A stretch of DNA of 10,254 nt from Clostridiales bacterium (GTDB taxonomy: Bacteria > Bacillota > Sulfobacillia > UBA995 > UBA9673): positions 322 to 10,575 of the forward strand of contig DPMO01000087.1 in the NCBI GenBank assembly GCA_003541445.1. Direction: 5' to 3'. Shown here one piece after another: positions 1-8,193 of the stretch. The notes under the pieces were generated by a model. It searched no databases. It was not told where the DNA came from and was given only the letters and a program-made list of their open reading frames with translations. The position numbers and the translations under genes were made by a program. Within the stretch, counting starts at the first letter, position 1, and every line of letters starts with the position of its first letter.

Positions 1-375
1 GGCACCAACGACCTGACCCAGATGACCTTCGGCTTCAGCCGTGACGACGCCGAGGGCAAGTTCCTCGGGGCCTACCTCGAGCAGAGGATTCTCAAGAACA
101 ACCCCTTCGCGACACTCGACCAGAGCGGCGTCGGCCGCCTCATGGAGATGGCCATCCTCCGCGGACGCAACGTGCGCGAGGACCTGAAGGTCGGCATCTG
201 CGGCGAGCACGGCGGGGACCCCGAGTCCATCGGGTTCTGCCATGAGGCAGGGCTCGACTACGTGAGCTGCTCGCCCTTCCGCGTGCCGACGGCGCGGGTG
301 GCCGCGGCCCAGGCGAAGATCCGGGAGGACCGCGCCAAGCGCGGCTTCGTGCCCGACGAGCGCGGGGAGAGGTAG
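1..375 (+). CDS. ppdK: Pyruvate, phosphate dikinase, C-terminal fragment
   Basis: Last 124 codons of a gene that begins before the window; frame 1 is open from base 1 to the TAG at 373-375. Pyruvate phosphate dikinase interconverts pyruvate + ATP + Pi with PEP + AMP + PPi in the cytoplasm, in glycolysis or gluconeogenesis depending on the organism. The fragment belongs to the C-terminal PEP/pyruvate-binding TIM barrel. It opens with [16 protein letters not shown], typical of this enzyme, and contains [10 protein letters not shown] at residues 65-74, where the Cys (67 of the fragment) is the family's catalytic acid/base. [17 protein letters not shown] near the end is the usual closing motif. 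PEP synthase and PTS enzyme I share the barrel, but [16 protein letters not shown] is specific enough to favour PPDK. Only the 3' end is seen, so the nucleotide-binding and phosphohistidine domains cannot be checked. A convergent minus-strand gene follows after 109 bases. Confidence 0.95.
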   Translation, partial: GTNDLTQMTFGFSRDDAEGKFLGAYLEQRILKNNPFATLDQSGVGRLMEMAILRGRNVREDLKVGICGEHGGDPESIGFCHEAGLDYVSCSPFRVPTARVAAAQAKIREDRAKRGFVPDERGER

Positions 376-421
376 CCCCAGCGGCGCGGCCTCGCCAAGG
401 CGTGCGGGCCTCGAGCGAATA

Positions 422-461
422 CGGCCGCGGGCGGGCAAGACCTCTGCCTCGCCCGCGGCCG
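422..461. terminator. Long GC-rich hairpin between convergent genes
   Basis: A perfect 12-base inverted repeat, CGGCCGCGGGCG (422-433) and CGCCCGCGGCCG (450-461), extended inward by GGC/GCC with one bulged T. It lies in the 109-base gap between the ppdK stop (375) and the stop of the minus-strand permease (485), where a shared bidirectional terminator is expected. There is no T-run on either side, so it is not a textbook intrinsic terminator; it may act with Rho or only protect 3' ends. The repeat is seen directly; the role is inferred from position. Confidence 0.55.
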
Positions 462-484
462 CGCCGTGACGGTCGGCGCGGCTG

Positions 485-1348
485 TCATCCGCCCCCGGAC
501 TGGTAGGCCCGCCGCCCCCGGACCCACACCGCGCGGCCTGCCACCATCAGGAGGACCGTCCAGCAGGCGAGAGCGCCGACCCGGCCGAGGACCTCGACCG
601 GCGGGCGGAGTCCCAGGGCCACCTCTATCGGCAAGGCCGCATAGGCCTGGAAGGGGAGCCACCTGGCGACGGCCGCGACGGCAGAGGGGAGCAGGGCGAA
701 CGGGATGAGCATACCGCTCAGCAGGCTCTCGACCCAGCTGAAGATGTTGGCGAGCCCGCTCGTCTCCTCCGTCCAGAAAGCGCTGAGGCCGATGATGTAC
801 CAGACGAGGAACCGCAGGGGCACGGCCGCGAGCAGGCACGTGACGGCGGCGAGCACGCGCTCCGGGTCCGGCAGGGGCAGTCGGAGGAGCGTGAACGCCG
901 CCAGTCCGCACGGCAGGGCGAGGGCCAGGTAGCCGGCCAGAGAGAGCACCATCGGGGCCGCCGGTTTCACCCAGTAGGGCAACGGGCGGCACAGGTGCAG
1001 GTCCACGGCGTACGTCCTGATGTCGTGTTCGGTCTGGGCGGCGACCCGCCGGAACGAGTACATCAGGCCGATGAGGATGGATATCGCGTAGTAGGCGGTC
1101 AGGGTGTCGAAGTCGAGCCCGAGCCGTCCGGGTGCGGCGCCCGTCACCGCCCGCCAGAGGAAGTACATCACCACCAACTTCACCGGGTACTGCACCAACC
1201 GGAGGGCCGAGGAGCCCATGTAGGCGCGCATCTCCAGGAAGGAGATGGTCACGAACCCGACCAGGACGTCCAGTGCGGCCAGGCCCGGCCCTGGCGGTCG
1301 GGGCCCTCCCCTCCACGGCGCCTGCTTCTTCATGGCACGACCCGTCAT
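485..1348 (-). CDS. ABC-2 type transporter permease (second permease of operon)
   Basis: Integral membrane subunit of an ABC transporter, 287 aa. After a basic, proline-rich cytoplasmic N-terminus (residues 1-22) there are about six hydrophobic stretches, near 52-66, 84-98, 130-156, 165-190, 205-226 and 255-272. Residues RPLPYW (121-126), FWTEETSGL (191-199) and SGMLIPFALLP (211-221) resemble the permeases of three-gene ABC-2 systems of the COG4586/COG4587/COG3694 type; the substrate of these is not known to me. The ATG at 1346-1348 overlaps the upstream TGA as ATGA, which suggests translational coupling. A GGAGG abuts that ATG with no spacer, and a second in-frame ATG at 1331-1333 (MKKQAPW...) has a 15-base gap, so the start is uncertain by five codons. 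It is the last gene of the operon and ends convergent with ppdK. A longer reading frame continues upstream on this strand but only as a shadow of the preceding gene. Confidence 0.87.
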   Translation of the reverse strand: MTGRAMKKQAPWRGGPRPPGPGLAALDVLVGFVTISFLEMRAYMGSSALRLVQYPVKLVVMYFLWRAVTGAAPGRLGLDFDTLTAYYAISILIGLMYSFRRVAAQTEHDIRTYAVDLHLCRPLPYWVKPAAPMVLSLAGYLALALPCGLAAFTLLRLPLPDPERVLAAVTCLLAAVPLRFLVWYIIGLSAFWTEETSGLANIFSWVESLLSGMLIPFALLPSAVAAVARWLPFQAYAALPIEVALGLRPPVEVLGRVGALACWTVLLMVAGRAVWVRGRRAYQSGGG

Positions 1349-2157
1349 CCTCCGAAACCCTCGTACCGTTCCCGGCCCCGGACCCACAGAAGCTGAGAGA
1401 GACCCCCCCAGACCATGACGAGCCCTGCGAGGCCCACGGCCAGGGCGCACACGGTGTGGAGCCCGAGTGCGGTCACTCCGCGCGCGGCACAGCGGGCCGG
1501 GACCGTGGCCACGTACCCCAGCCCGAGGCACCAGGCCACGAGGACCCTCACCCAGCCGGAGAGGGTGTCGAGCGGATAATGGCCGAACTCGTAAAGCGAG
1601 TTGACGAACTCGTCGAGGGGCTCCGTCGGCCCGAGCCAGAACGACGTCAGGCTGAAACACAGTTGGATGAGGCCGAGCAGAAGGGCTCCCCCCACGATGA
1701 ACGCCAGGGCGACCAAGAGGTCGCCTGCGCCGGGCCGCCAGCCGCTCACGGCGGCCAGGCCGAGGTAGACGAGCGAGGGCGGCAGGGAGCGGACGGCGAG
1801 GGGCACGTCGAAGTTGGCCACGGCGACCAGCAGGCGGGCGTCGACCGGGCGGGTCAGGTAGACGTCTAGGTAGCCCGTTCTTATATAGACCCAGAACCGA
1901 CCCGCGATGGACACCAGCGCCAACTGGAGACCGAAGAAGAGCTCGGAGCAGCCCAGGAACACGAGGATGGAGGTCTCGTCCCAGCCGACGAAGCTCGGCG
2001 CCCGCTGAAGGACGGCCCTCCAGAAGACCAGCACCGTCGCCGCCCGGACCAGACCCGAGAGGACCTTCAAGATGAACGAGACCCGGAAGTACGCTCCGGC
2101 CTTCAGGGAGGCCCACAGACCCTTGCCGACGATGCCCAAGACCTCGCGCCAGGTCAT
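1345..2157 (-). CDS. ABC-2 type transporter permease (first permease of operon)
   Basis: Membrane subunit of the same ABC system, 270 aa. Hydrophobic segments lie near residues 24-48, 62-85, 107-137, 147-172, 201-219 and 229-258. The motif RTGYLDVYLTRP (93-104), FGHYPLDTLSG (191-201) and the ending WVRGRERYEG are the pattern I associate with the RTG-LD-L-RP permeases of the COG4587/COG3694 group. The two permeases are only distantly alike, so the transporter probably has a heterodimeric membrane part. The ATG overlaps the ATPase stop codon as ATGA (2154-2157), and GAAGGG lies 9 bases upstream of it on the coding strand. Its own stop overlaps the start of the next permease. The family and membrane role are well supported. 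The export direction is inferred from the ABC-2 fold and from the lack of a substrate-binding protein gene; the substrate is unknown. Confidence 0.88.
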   Translation of the reverse strand: MTWREVLGIVGKGLWASLKAGAYFRVSFILKVLSGLVRAATVLVFWRAVLQRAPSFVGWDETSILVFLGCSELFFGLQLALVSIAGRFWVYIRTGYLDVYLTRPVDARLLVAVANFDVPLAVRSLPPSLVYLGLAAVSGWRPGAGDLLVALAFIVGGALLLGLIQLCFSLTSFWLGPTEPLDEFVNSLYEFGHYPLDTLSGWVRVLVAWCLGLGYVATVPARCAARGVTALGLHTVCALAVGLAGLVMVWGGLSQLLWVRGRERYEGFGG

Positions 2158-3203
2158 CCGGCATCACCCTTCTCGGTCCTGGCGAAGACGGTCTGCAGTA
2201 CGTGTTCGAGGCGCGGGTAGCCGACCGTGACCTCGACGACCTCGACCACGGCCTCCAGCTCGGCCACCACCGACGACGGCCGCGCGTCGGGCGGGACCTC
2301 GACCTCCACCTCTCCCTCTTCATCCGAGGGCTGGTGCCGGCGGATCACGGGCAGACTGCCGGCGACCGCCCCCGGCAGGCGCCCCCGGTACCGGACCCGC
2401 GCGCTGCGTTTGCCGCCCACCTTCCGCCGCAGGTCGTCGACAGACCCGTCGTAGATCAGCCTCCCCGACGACAGGAGCAGGGCCCGGCGGCACACCGCCT
2501 CGACGTCCTCGAGACGGTGGGTCGCCAGGAGCACCGTCCTTCCCCGGTCGACCCGGCGACGCAAGAGCTGGAGGAAGCCCTCCCTGGTGGTCAGGTCGAG
2601 CCCTATGGTCGGCTCGTCCAGGAGCAGGAGGTCCGGGTCGTGGACCAGCGCGGCCATGAGTTCGCCCCGCATGCGCTCTCCCAGGGACAGCCTTCGCACC
2701 GGCTTGGACAGGAGGTGTCCGACGCGTACGTGGGTGTCGAACTCCTCGACGAACTCGTCCACATCCCGGCGTCCGAGGCCGTAGACCCGACGGTAGATGT
2801 CAAGGGCGTCGCGCAGGGTGAGGTCCGGGAAGAGGAGACTCTTCTGCCCGAAGACGGCCCCGATCCGGGCCAGCACCTCCGTCCGTCTCTCCCAGGGGTC
2901 CTGCTGGAAGACGCGCACCGTTCCTGAGTCGGGCTTGATGATGCCCGCCAGGCACTTGATGGTCGAGGACTTCCCCGCCCCGTTGGGCCCGAGATAGGCC
3001 ACGCTCTCGCCCGGCCGCAACGTGAAGCTGACCCCGTGCAGGGCCTGCACGAACCGGTACTCCGGCCGGACCAGGTCCCGCCACCAGGTGCGCCGGTCGA
3101 GGACGCGGTAGGTCTTGCGGAGTTCACGCACCTCGACCACAGACGCATCGTCTCCGCTTCTCGGGTCACCGGGCGACAGCCCAGGCGTTCTCCGACTGGC
3201 CAA
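2154..3203 (-). CDS. ABC transporter ATP-binding protein
   Basis: Nucleotide-binding subunit that would power the two permeases encoded downstream, 349 aa. Motifs run in the expected order: Walker A GPNGAGKS (72-79), Q-loop Gln120, signature LSLGERMRGEL (172-182), Walker B LLLLDEP (192-198) and switch His229 in ATHR. The signature reads LSLGE rather than LSGGQ; this variant, followed by RMR-EL, is characteristic of COG4586-type ATPases. The C-terminal part (about 265-349), with EVEVEV and TVGYPRLEHVLQTVF, looks like the small regulatory domain found after many ABC-2 exporter ATPases. The start is TTG (3201-3203), chosen because GGAAGGAG lies about 8 bases upstream; no ATG precedes the conserved domain in frame. 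It is the first gene of a three-gene operon with four-base overlaps at both junctions, divergent from dgt. Substrate unknown. Confidence 0.92.
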   Translation of the reverse strand: MASRRTPGLSPGDPRSGDDASVVEVRELRKTYRVLDRRTWWRDLVRPEYRFVQALHGVSFTLRPGESVAYLGPNGAGKSSTIKCLAGIIKPDSGTVRVFQQDPWERRTEVLARIGAVFGQKSLLFPDLTLRDALDIYRRVYGLGRRDVDEFVEEFDTHVRVGHLLSKPVRRLSLGERMRGELMAALVHDPDLLLLDEPTIGLDLTTREGFLQLLRRRVDRGRTVLLATHRLEDVEAVCRRALLLSSGRLIYDGSVDDLRRKVGGKRSARVRYRGRLPGAVAGSLPVIRRHQPSDEEGEVEVEVPPDARPSSVVAELEAVVEVVEVTVGYPRLEHVLQTVFARTEKGDAG

Positions 3204-3486
3204 TGGCGGCTCTCCTTCCCGAGACTCATGTCCCGGGGACCTCCGACTGCTGGGAGGCGTCCCTGGTGACTCTCACTTACGAGCCGAGTGTCCTACGTCC
3301 TTCCGCTTCTGGGGGCCGTATACAGTCAGGAAAGCTTACCGCCGGAATCGCGTCATCGACCTTGCGAGGAACCGCCGCCCGTTCGTCGAACCAGCCCCGG
3401 GAGCGCCCCGGGGCCGGCGCGGCGACACCTACCCGCGGGCGCCGCCGGCACCGGTGTTAAAGTAAGGAGGTGACAGCGGCGGACCC
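3204..3486. promoter_or_regulatory. Divergent intergenic region upstream of ABC operon and dgt
   Basis: 283 bases without a convincing gene, separating the TTG start of the minus-strand ATPase from the ATG of dgt, so it should carry promoters for both directions. I see no good -35/-10 pair on either strand; the most AT-rich spots are around GTATAC (3318-3323) and TGTTAAAG (3455-3462). Several GC-rich inverted repeats are present: GGGGAC-CTCC with GGAG-GC-GTCCC near 3235-3263, CCCCGG with CCGGGG near 3396-3414, and GCCGGCG with CGCCGGC near 3413-3449. They could fold in the leader transcripts. The promoter role is inferred from the divergent layout only. Confidence 0.4.
3463..3473 (+). promoter_or_regulatory. 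Perfect Shine-Dalgarno unusually far from the dgt start
   Basis: TAAGGAGGTGA is a full-length match to the anti-Shine-Dalgarno end of 16S rRNA, yet its GGAGG core (3466-3470) is 16 bases from the dgt ATG at 3487, well beyond the usual 5-9. No earlier dgt start is possible because TAA at 3463-3465 closes that frame and the seven codons between are not start codons. A weak GGCGGA (3478-3483) sits closer to the ATG. Confidence 0.5.
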
Positions 3487-4509
3487 ATGAGCCACCCGCA
3501 GGAGGCGAGGACCATCCGCGAGGCCGCCGAGGAGCTGGAGGACCGCCTCCTTTCTCCTTGGGCCGCCCGGAGCCGGGCCAGCCGCGGCCGGGAACGGCCG
3601 GAGGAGGAGTGCGAGGTCAGGACCGCCTTCCAGCGGGACCGCGACCGCATCATCCACTCCAAGGCCTTCCGGCGGCTGAAAGGCAAGACCCAGGTCTTCT
3701 TCTCCCCCCGGGGAGACCACTACCGCACAAGGCTCACCCACTCCCTCGAGGTGAGCCAGGTGGCCCGGACCATCGCCCGCGGCCTGGGGCTCAACGAGGA
3801 CCTGGCCGAGGCCATCGCCCTCGGTCACGACCTCGGGCACACGCCCTTCGGCCACGCCGGGGAGGCGGCCCTGGACGCCCTCGTCCCGGGCGGCTTCAGG
3901 CACAACGAGCAGAGCCTGCGGGTCGTGACCGTGCTCGAGAAGGACGGCGAGGGGCTGAACCTCACCTGGGAGGTCCGGGACGGCATCCTGTGTCACGTCC
4001 CCGACCGGCGTCCGGCGACCCTCGAGGGGCAGGTCGTCCAGCTGGCCGACCGCATCGCCTACATCAACCACGACATCGACGACGCCGTCCGGGCCGGTGT
4101 CCTGTCCCTGTCGGACCTCCCGCCCGAGGTGCCGGAGGTCCTGGGAACGACCGGGTCTGAGAGGATAGGCGCCATGGTGAGGAGCGTCATCGAACACAGC
4201 CGGGGGCGGGACAGCGTGGCCATGGGGGGCAGGGTGGCCGAGGTGACCGAAAGACTGCACCGCTTCATGTTCGAGCGCGTCTACCTGCGAGAGGCGGCCC
4301 GCGCCGAGCACGAGCGGGTCAGGCGCATGCTCGGCGACCTCTACGTCTTCTACGTCGAACACCCCGGGGTGCTGGAGCGCGAGTACTCCCAGGCGCGGAG
4401 CGCCCCGTCCGTCGAGCGGGCCGCGGCCGACTACGTCGCCGGCATGACGGACCGCTACGCCATCGACCGCTACACCGACCACTTCATCCCCCACACGTGG
4501 GACGAATGA
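3487..4509 (+). CDS. dgt: Deoxyguanosinetriphosphate triphosphohydrolase-like HD-domain protein
   Basis: Predicted cytoplasmic dNTP triphosphohydrolase, 340 aa, of the shorter dGTPase-like class. These enzymes cleave dNTPs to deoxynucleoside and tripolyphosphate and so limit dNTP pools. The HD-domain metal ligands are visible: His85 in TRLTHSLEVSQ, the HD pair His114-Asp115 in GHDLGHTPFGHAGE, and Asp188 in LADRIAYINHD. The N-terminal LLSPWAARSRASRGR and the segment FQRDRDRIIHSKAFRRLKGK (49-68) are typical family sequence. QSLRVVTVLE (142-151) and the C-terminal VAGMTDRYAI (318-327) also fit. The ATG is the only possible start after the in-frame TAA at 3463. dnaG follows after 112 bases on the same strand, so the two are probably co-transcribed; dgt next to dnaG and rpoD is a familiar order in Clostridia-like genomes. 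Which dNTP is preferred, and whether another dNTP activates the enzyme, cannot be read from sequence. Confidence 0.93.
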   Translation: MSHPQEARTIREAAEELEDRLLSPWAARSRASRGRERPEEECEVRTAFQRDRDRIIHSKAFRRLKGKTQVFFSPRGDHYRTRLTHSLEVSQVARTIARGLGLNEDLAEAIALGHDLGHTPFGHAGEAALDALVPGGFRHNEQSLRVVTVLEKDGEGLNLTWEVRDGILCHVPDRRPATLEGQVVQLADRIAYINHDIDDAVRAGVLSLSDLPPEVPEVLGTTGSERIGAMVRSVIEHSRGRDSVAMGGRVAEVTERLHRFMFERVYLREAARAEHERVRRMLGDLYVFYVEHPGVLEREYSQARSAPSVERAAADYVAGMTDRYAIDRYTDHFIPHTWDE

Positions 4510-4512
4510 GAG

Positions 4513-4529
4513 GGCAGGAGACACCTGCC
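4513..4529 (+). other. Small hairpin just after dgt
   Basis: GGCAGG (4513-4518) and CCTGCC (4524-4529) form a perfect 6-bp stem with a 5-base loop, starting 4 bases after the dgt stop. No T-run follows, so it is more likely an RNA-processing or 3'-stabilising element, or chance, than a full terminator. The rest of the 112-base gap up to dnaG shows no promoter I can support. Confidence 0.3.
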
Positions 4530-4621
4530 TGTCGTTGAACACCTAGCCGGCGCAGGAAAGTCCCTCAAAGGCTCCCCGTCTCCTTCCGGGCAGTCCTCGT
4601 TGAGAGGAGAGGTGTTCGGGC

Positions 4622-6769
4622 GTGGCTCCCGACCCGGGGCCCCCGGGGAGAGGTCGCTTCTTTGGTGACGACCTCCTCGACGAGATACGGGCCAGGACCG
4701 ACATAGTCGCCGTCATCGGCGAGTACGTCCCGCTCAAGCGGCGGGGCGCGAACTACGTCGGTCTCTGCCCCTTCCATCCGGAGAAGACGCCCTCCTTCAC
4801 CGTCAGTCCCGACAAGCAGATGTTCTACTGCTTCGGTTGCCAGACCGGGGGCAACGTCTTCACCTTCCTGATGAAGCGCGAGGGCCTGAGCTTCACGGAG
4901 GCCGTGGAGCACCTGGCGGGGCGGGCGGGGGTCGCGCTCCCGGAACCGGATGTCGGCCGCGGGAGCGCCGCCGAGCGGGCCGCCGCGGAGAGGCGCCGTC
5001 GGGAGAGGGAGCTCCTCCACCGCGTGATGGACTTCGCGGCCCGCTTCTACCAGCGGGCCCTCGTGAAGAGCCCCGAGGGGGAGAGGGCCCGCCGCTATCT
5101 CCGGCGGCGCGGGGTGAGACCGGAGAGCGTCGAGACTTTCCGCCTCGGCTACTCCCCGCCGGCGTGGGACGCTCTCCTCAAGGCCCTCAAGGCCAAGGGG
5201 GTCGAGGAGGCCGTCCTCGAGAGGGCGGGGCTCGTCCGGCGGGGGCGTGACGGCTACTACGACCTCTTCCGCGACCGCCTCATGTTCACCATCTGCGACC
5301 ACCGGGGTCGTCCCATCGGCTTCGGCGCGCGGGCCCTGGACGACGGGGAGGAACCGAAGTACCTGAACTCGCCGGATACGCCCCTTTTCAGCAAAGGAAG
5401 GGCCCTTTACGGCCTCCACCTGGCCGCCCCGGCCATCCGGCGGGGAGGGCGGGCCCTTGTCGTCGAAGGCTACATGGACGTCATCGCCTGCCACGAGTTC
5501 GGCTTCGACTACGCCGTCGCCTCGATGGGGACGGCCTTCACCCCGGACCAGGCCCGCTCCCTCCGGCGCCTGACGGACACGGTCATCACCGCCTTCGACA
5601 CCGACAGCGCCGGCACCCAGGCCACGCTGAAGGGGCTCGAGGTCCTGAGCGCGGCCGGCTGCCGGGTGAAGGTGGCTGAGATCCCTGACGGCAAGGACCC
5701 CGACGACTGTCTGCGCTCGGGTCGGGCCGGGAGCAGAGCCGAGGCCGCGGGCGGGTCCGGATCGCGTGACGGCCGAGCCGCGTTCGCCCGGGCCGTGGAG
5801 GAGGCCGTGCCCCTCGTGGAGTACCGGTTCCGCCTCGCCGTGCGCCGGAACGACCCCTCGACGGTGGAGGGCCGGGTCAGGGTGGCGGCCGAGATCCTGC
5901 CGGTGCTGGCCGCCATCGAGAGCCCGCTCGAACGCGGGGAGTATCTCCGCGAGTTCGCCGGGAGGCTCGACGTCAGCGAGGAGGCCCTCCGGGCCGAGCT
6001 CGCCCGCTGGGTCAAGGCGCAGGCCGGTGCCCGCCGCCGCGGTGGGCTGAGGGATACCATCAGACGGTCGAGGGATAATAGGGAATCGCTGGAAATCATG
6101 GCGAGAGCCGGGAACGGAGGAGGCGGGCGTCAGCCGGCGGCCGTGGTCAAGGCCGAGCGAATCCTCCTCGCCTGCATGATGACGTCGGCCCGGGGGATGT
6201 CCCTCGTCCTGGAGGAGCTGACACTGGCGGCGGAGTGGTGCCGGGAGGTAGGGCTCTTCGGCCCCGCCGGAGAGGAGGTCGCGGCGGCGGCCGACGGCGC
6301 GGGTGACCTCGGCGGTTGGGTCCTGGGATGGTTCAGTGACCCGGGACACCGTCGGGTGGCGGAGGTCCTCCTCGGGCTGTGGGCCTCCCGCGAAAAGGGG
6401 TGCGGGGAGTGGCCGCCGGACCCGGCCGGGGTCGTGGACGCGCTCGAGGGGGGCGAAGGAGCGGAGACGGTCGGCCGCGTGGTCTTCGAGGTCCGGGCGC
6501 TGTCGGAGGAGCCAGCGGTCGAGCAGGCCGTCCGCGACTGCGTGGGGGTCGTGAAAGAACACCGGTTGAACAGTAGGATTGAGGAGCTGCACCGTCGAAT
6601 TAGCGAACTCGAACAACAGGTCTCTGAGCTGGGAGACGAGGAAGCTGGGGCCGACGGCGCGGAGCGCGCCAGGCTCCAGAGTATTCTTTTCGAACTGATA
6701 AGGGAACAGATAGACCTGGAACGCCATACCGACGGGGGGACCGGGCACTGGGAAGTGCCCGGGGATTGA
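4622..6769 (+). CDS. dnaG: DNA primase DnaG
   Basis: Synthesises RNA primers at the replication fork, working with the replicative helicase; 715 aa. The N-terminal zinc-binding domain has Cys49, His52, Cys70 and Cys73 in CPFHPEKTPSF and FYCFGCQTGGNVF. The RNA polymerase-like core shows EPKYLNSPDTPLFSKGRALYGL-type sequence (about 244-265). The TOPRIM metal site is intact: Glu282 in VVEGYMDV, Asp326/Asp328 in AFDTDSAGTQA and the acidic GKDPDD (357-362). The C-terminal third (about 505-700) is divergent, as expected for the helicase-binding domain, and ends in a predicted coiled coil (about 650-705). Two low-complexity Gly/Ser/Arg linkers (about 366-385 and 466-507) separate the domains and make the protein longer than many homologues. 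The start is GTG at 4622, supported by GGAGAGGT about 9 bases upstream; the conserved DDLLDEIRARTDIV begins at residue 16. It lies between dgt and rpoD in the macromolecular synthesis cluster. Confidence 0.96.
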   Translation: MAPDPGPPGRGRFFGDDLLDEIRARTDIVAVIGEYVPLKRRGANYVGLCPFHPEKTPSFTVSPDKQMFYCFGCQTGGNVFTFLMKREGLSFTEAVEHLAGRAGVALPEPDVGRGSAAERAAAERRRRERELLHRVMDFAARFYQRALVKSPEGERARRYLRRRGVRPESVETFRLGYSPPAWDALLKALKAKGVEEAVLERAGLVRRGRDGYYDLFRDRLMFTICDHRGRPIGFGARALDDGEEPKYLNSPDTPLFSKGRALYGLHLAAPAIRRGGRALVVEGYMDVIACHEFGFDYAVASMGTAFTPDQARSLRRLTDTVITAFDTDSAGTQATLKGLEVLSAAGCRVKVAEIPDGKDPDDCLRSGRAGSRAEAAGGSGSRDGRAAFARAVEEAVPLVEYRFRLAVRRNDPSTVEGRVRVAAEILPVLAAIESPLERGEYLREFAGRLDVSEEALRAELARWVKAQAGARRRGGLRDTIRRSRDNRESLEIMARAGNGGGGRQPAAVVKAERILLACMMTSARGMSLVLEELTLAAEWCREVGLFGPAGEEVAAAADGAGDLGGWVLGWFSDPGHRRVAEVLLGLWASREKGCGEWPPDPAGVVDALEGGEGAETVGRVVFEVRALSEEPAVEQAVRDCVGVVKEHRLNSRIEELHRRISELEQQVSELGDEEAGADGAERARLQSILFELIREQIDLERHTDGGTGHWEVPGD

Positions 6770-6781
6770 TTCTTGAAACAA

Positions 6782-6824
6782 AGGCGGGTGCTGACACGTC
6801 CCTGATACATCAGTGGGTCCGCCT
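6782..6824 (+). promoter_or_regulatory. Nested inverted repeat in the rpoD leader
   Basis: The gap between dnaG and rpoD contains an outer repeat AGGCGG (6782-6787) with CCGCCT (6819-6824), and inside it CTGATACATCAG (6802-6813), a five-base palindrome around two bases. CTGA at 6791-6794 can compete for the same TCAG, so two foldings are possible. This may be a processing site or structured leader that sets dnaG and rpoD expression separately, as is known for the analogous E. coli operon. The repeats are seen directly; the role is inferred. No convincing -35/-10 pair was found here. Confidence 0.35.
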
Positions 6825-6870
6825 GTGACGCGCCGGCCGGCGGGAGTGTCCGGGTTTGAAGGGCAAGGGA

Positions 6871-7995
<1,125 letters not shown>

Positions 7996-8048
7996 GCTGA
8001 GTGCGGTCGAGCGGACCCGGCCCGGCGCCAGCATGCGGAAGACCTCGG

Positions 8049-8077
8049 TTGACCGGTCTGGCCGCCGGTCGTATAAT
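8049..8077 (+). promoter_or_regulatory. Strong sigma-A promoter for tRNA-Asn
   Basis: -35 box TTGACC (8049-8054, five of six consensus bases), a 17-base spacer, and -10 box TATAAT (8072-8077, perfect). A start site near 8084 would give a leader of about 29 bases before the tRNA. The spacer holds an inverted repeat, GACCGG (8051-8056) with CCGGTC (8065-8070), overlapping the -35 box. This is the only near-consensus promoter I found in the window, and it matches the specificity of the SigA-type factor encoded just upstream. Confidence 0.88.
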
Positions 8078-8112
8078 GTCAACACCACGTTGTGAACGAC
8101 AACAAGCTTCGT

Positions 8113-8187
8113 TCCTGGCTAGCTCAACGGTAGAGCAACCGGCTGTTAACCGGTGGGTTACAGGTTCGAATCCTGTGCCAGGAGCCA
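8113..8187 (+). tRNA. tRNA-Asn (anticodon GTT)
   Basis: Complete cloverleaf. The acceptor TCCTGGC (8113-8119) pairs with GCCAGGA (8177-8183). The D stem is GCTC/GAGC. The anticodon stem ACCGG/CCGGT encloses loop CTGTTAA with anticodon GTT at 8145-8147. The T arm is ACAGG-TTCGAAT-CCTGT. The discriminator base is G (8184), followed by an encoded CCA (8185-8187). It has its own promoter upstream and hairpins downstream, so it is probably a single-gene transcription unit. The leader contains GTTGT/ACAAC (8089-8103), a short repeat that may help 5' processing. Confidence 0.98.
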
Positions 8188-8193
8188 GAAAAA

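Noticed and set aside
485..2323. A 612-codon minus-strand frame as one long fused permease
   Set aside because: Only the part from 1348 down has permease character. The upstream part is an Arg/Pro-rich shadow of the other permease, which is clearly coding in another frame.
3235..3263. Imperfect repeat GGGGAC-CTCC / GGAG-GC-GTCCC upstream of the ABC operon, considered as a riboswitch or T-box
   Set aside because: No conserved T-box or riboswitch core sequence and no paired terminator with U-run was seen; it is only a short imperfect repeat in GC-rich DNA.
4565..6781. A 738-codon open frame on the minus strand opposite dnaG, and a 652-codon frame at 6130-8088 opposite dnaG/rpoD
   Set aside because: Long antisense frames are expected opposite GC-biased codons. 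The translations are rich in Arg, Pro, Gly and Glu with no recognisable motif, while the plus strand encodes unmistakable DnaG and SigA.
8113..8187. tRNA-Asn as an attachment site with a duplicated 3' end nearby
   Set aside because: No second copy of the T-arm/acceptor sequence and no integrase gene could be found in the window, so an att duplication cannot be claimed.
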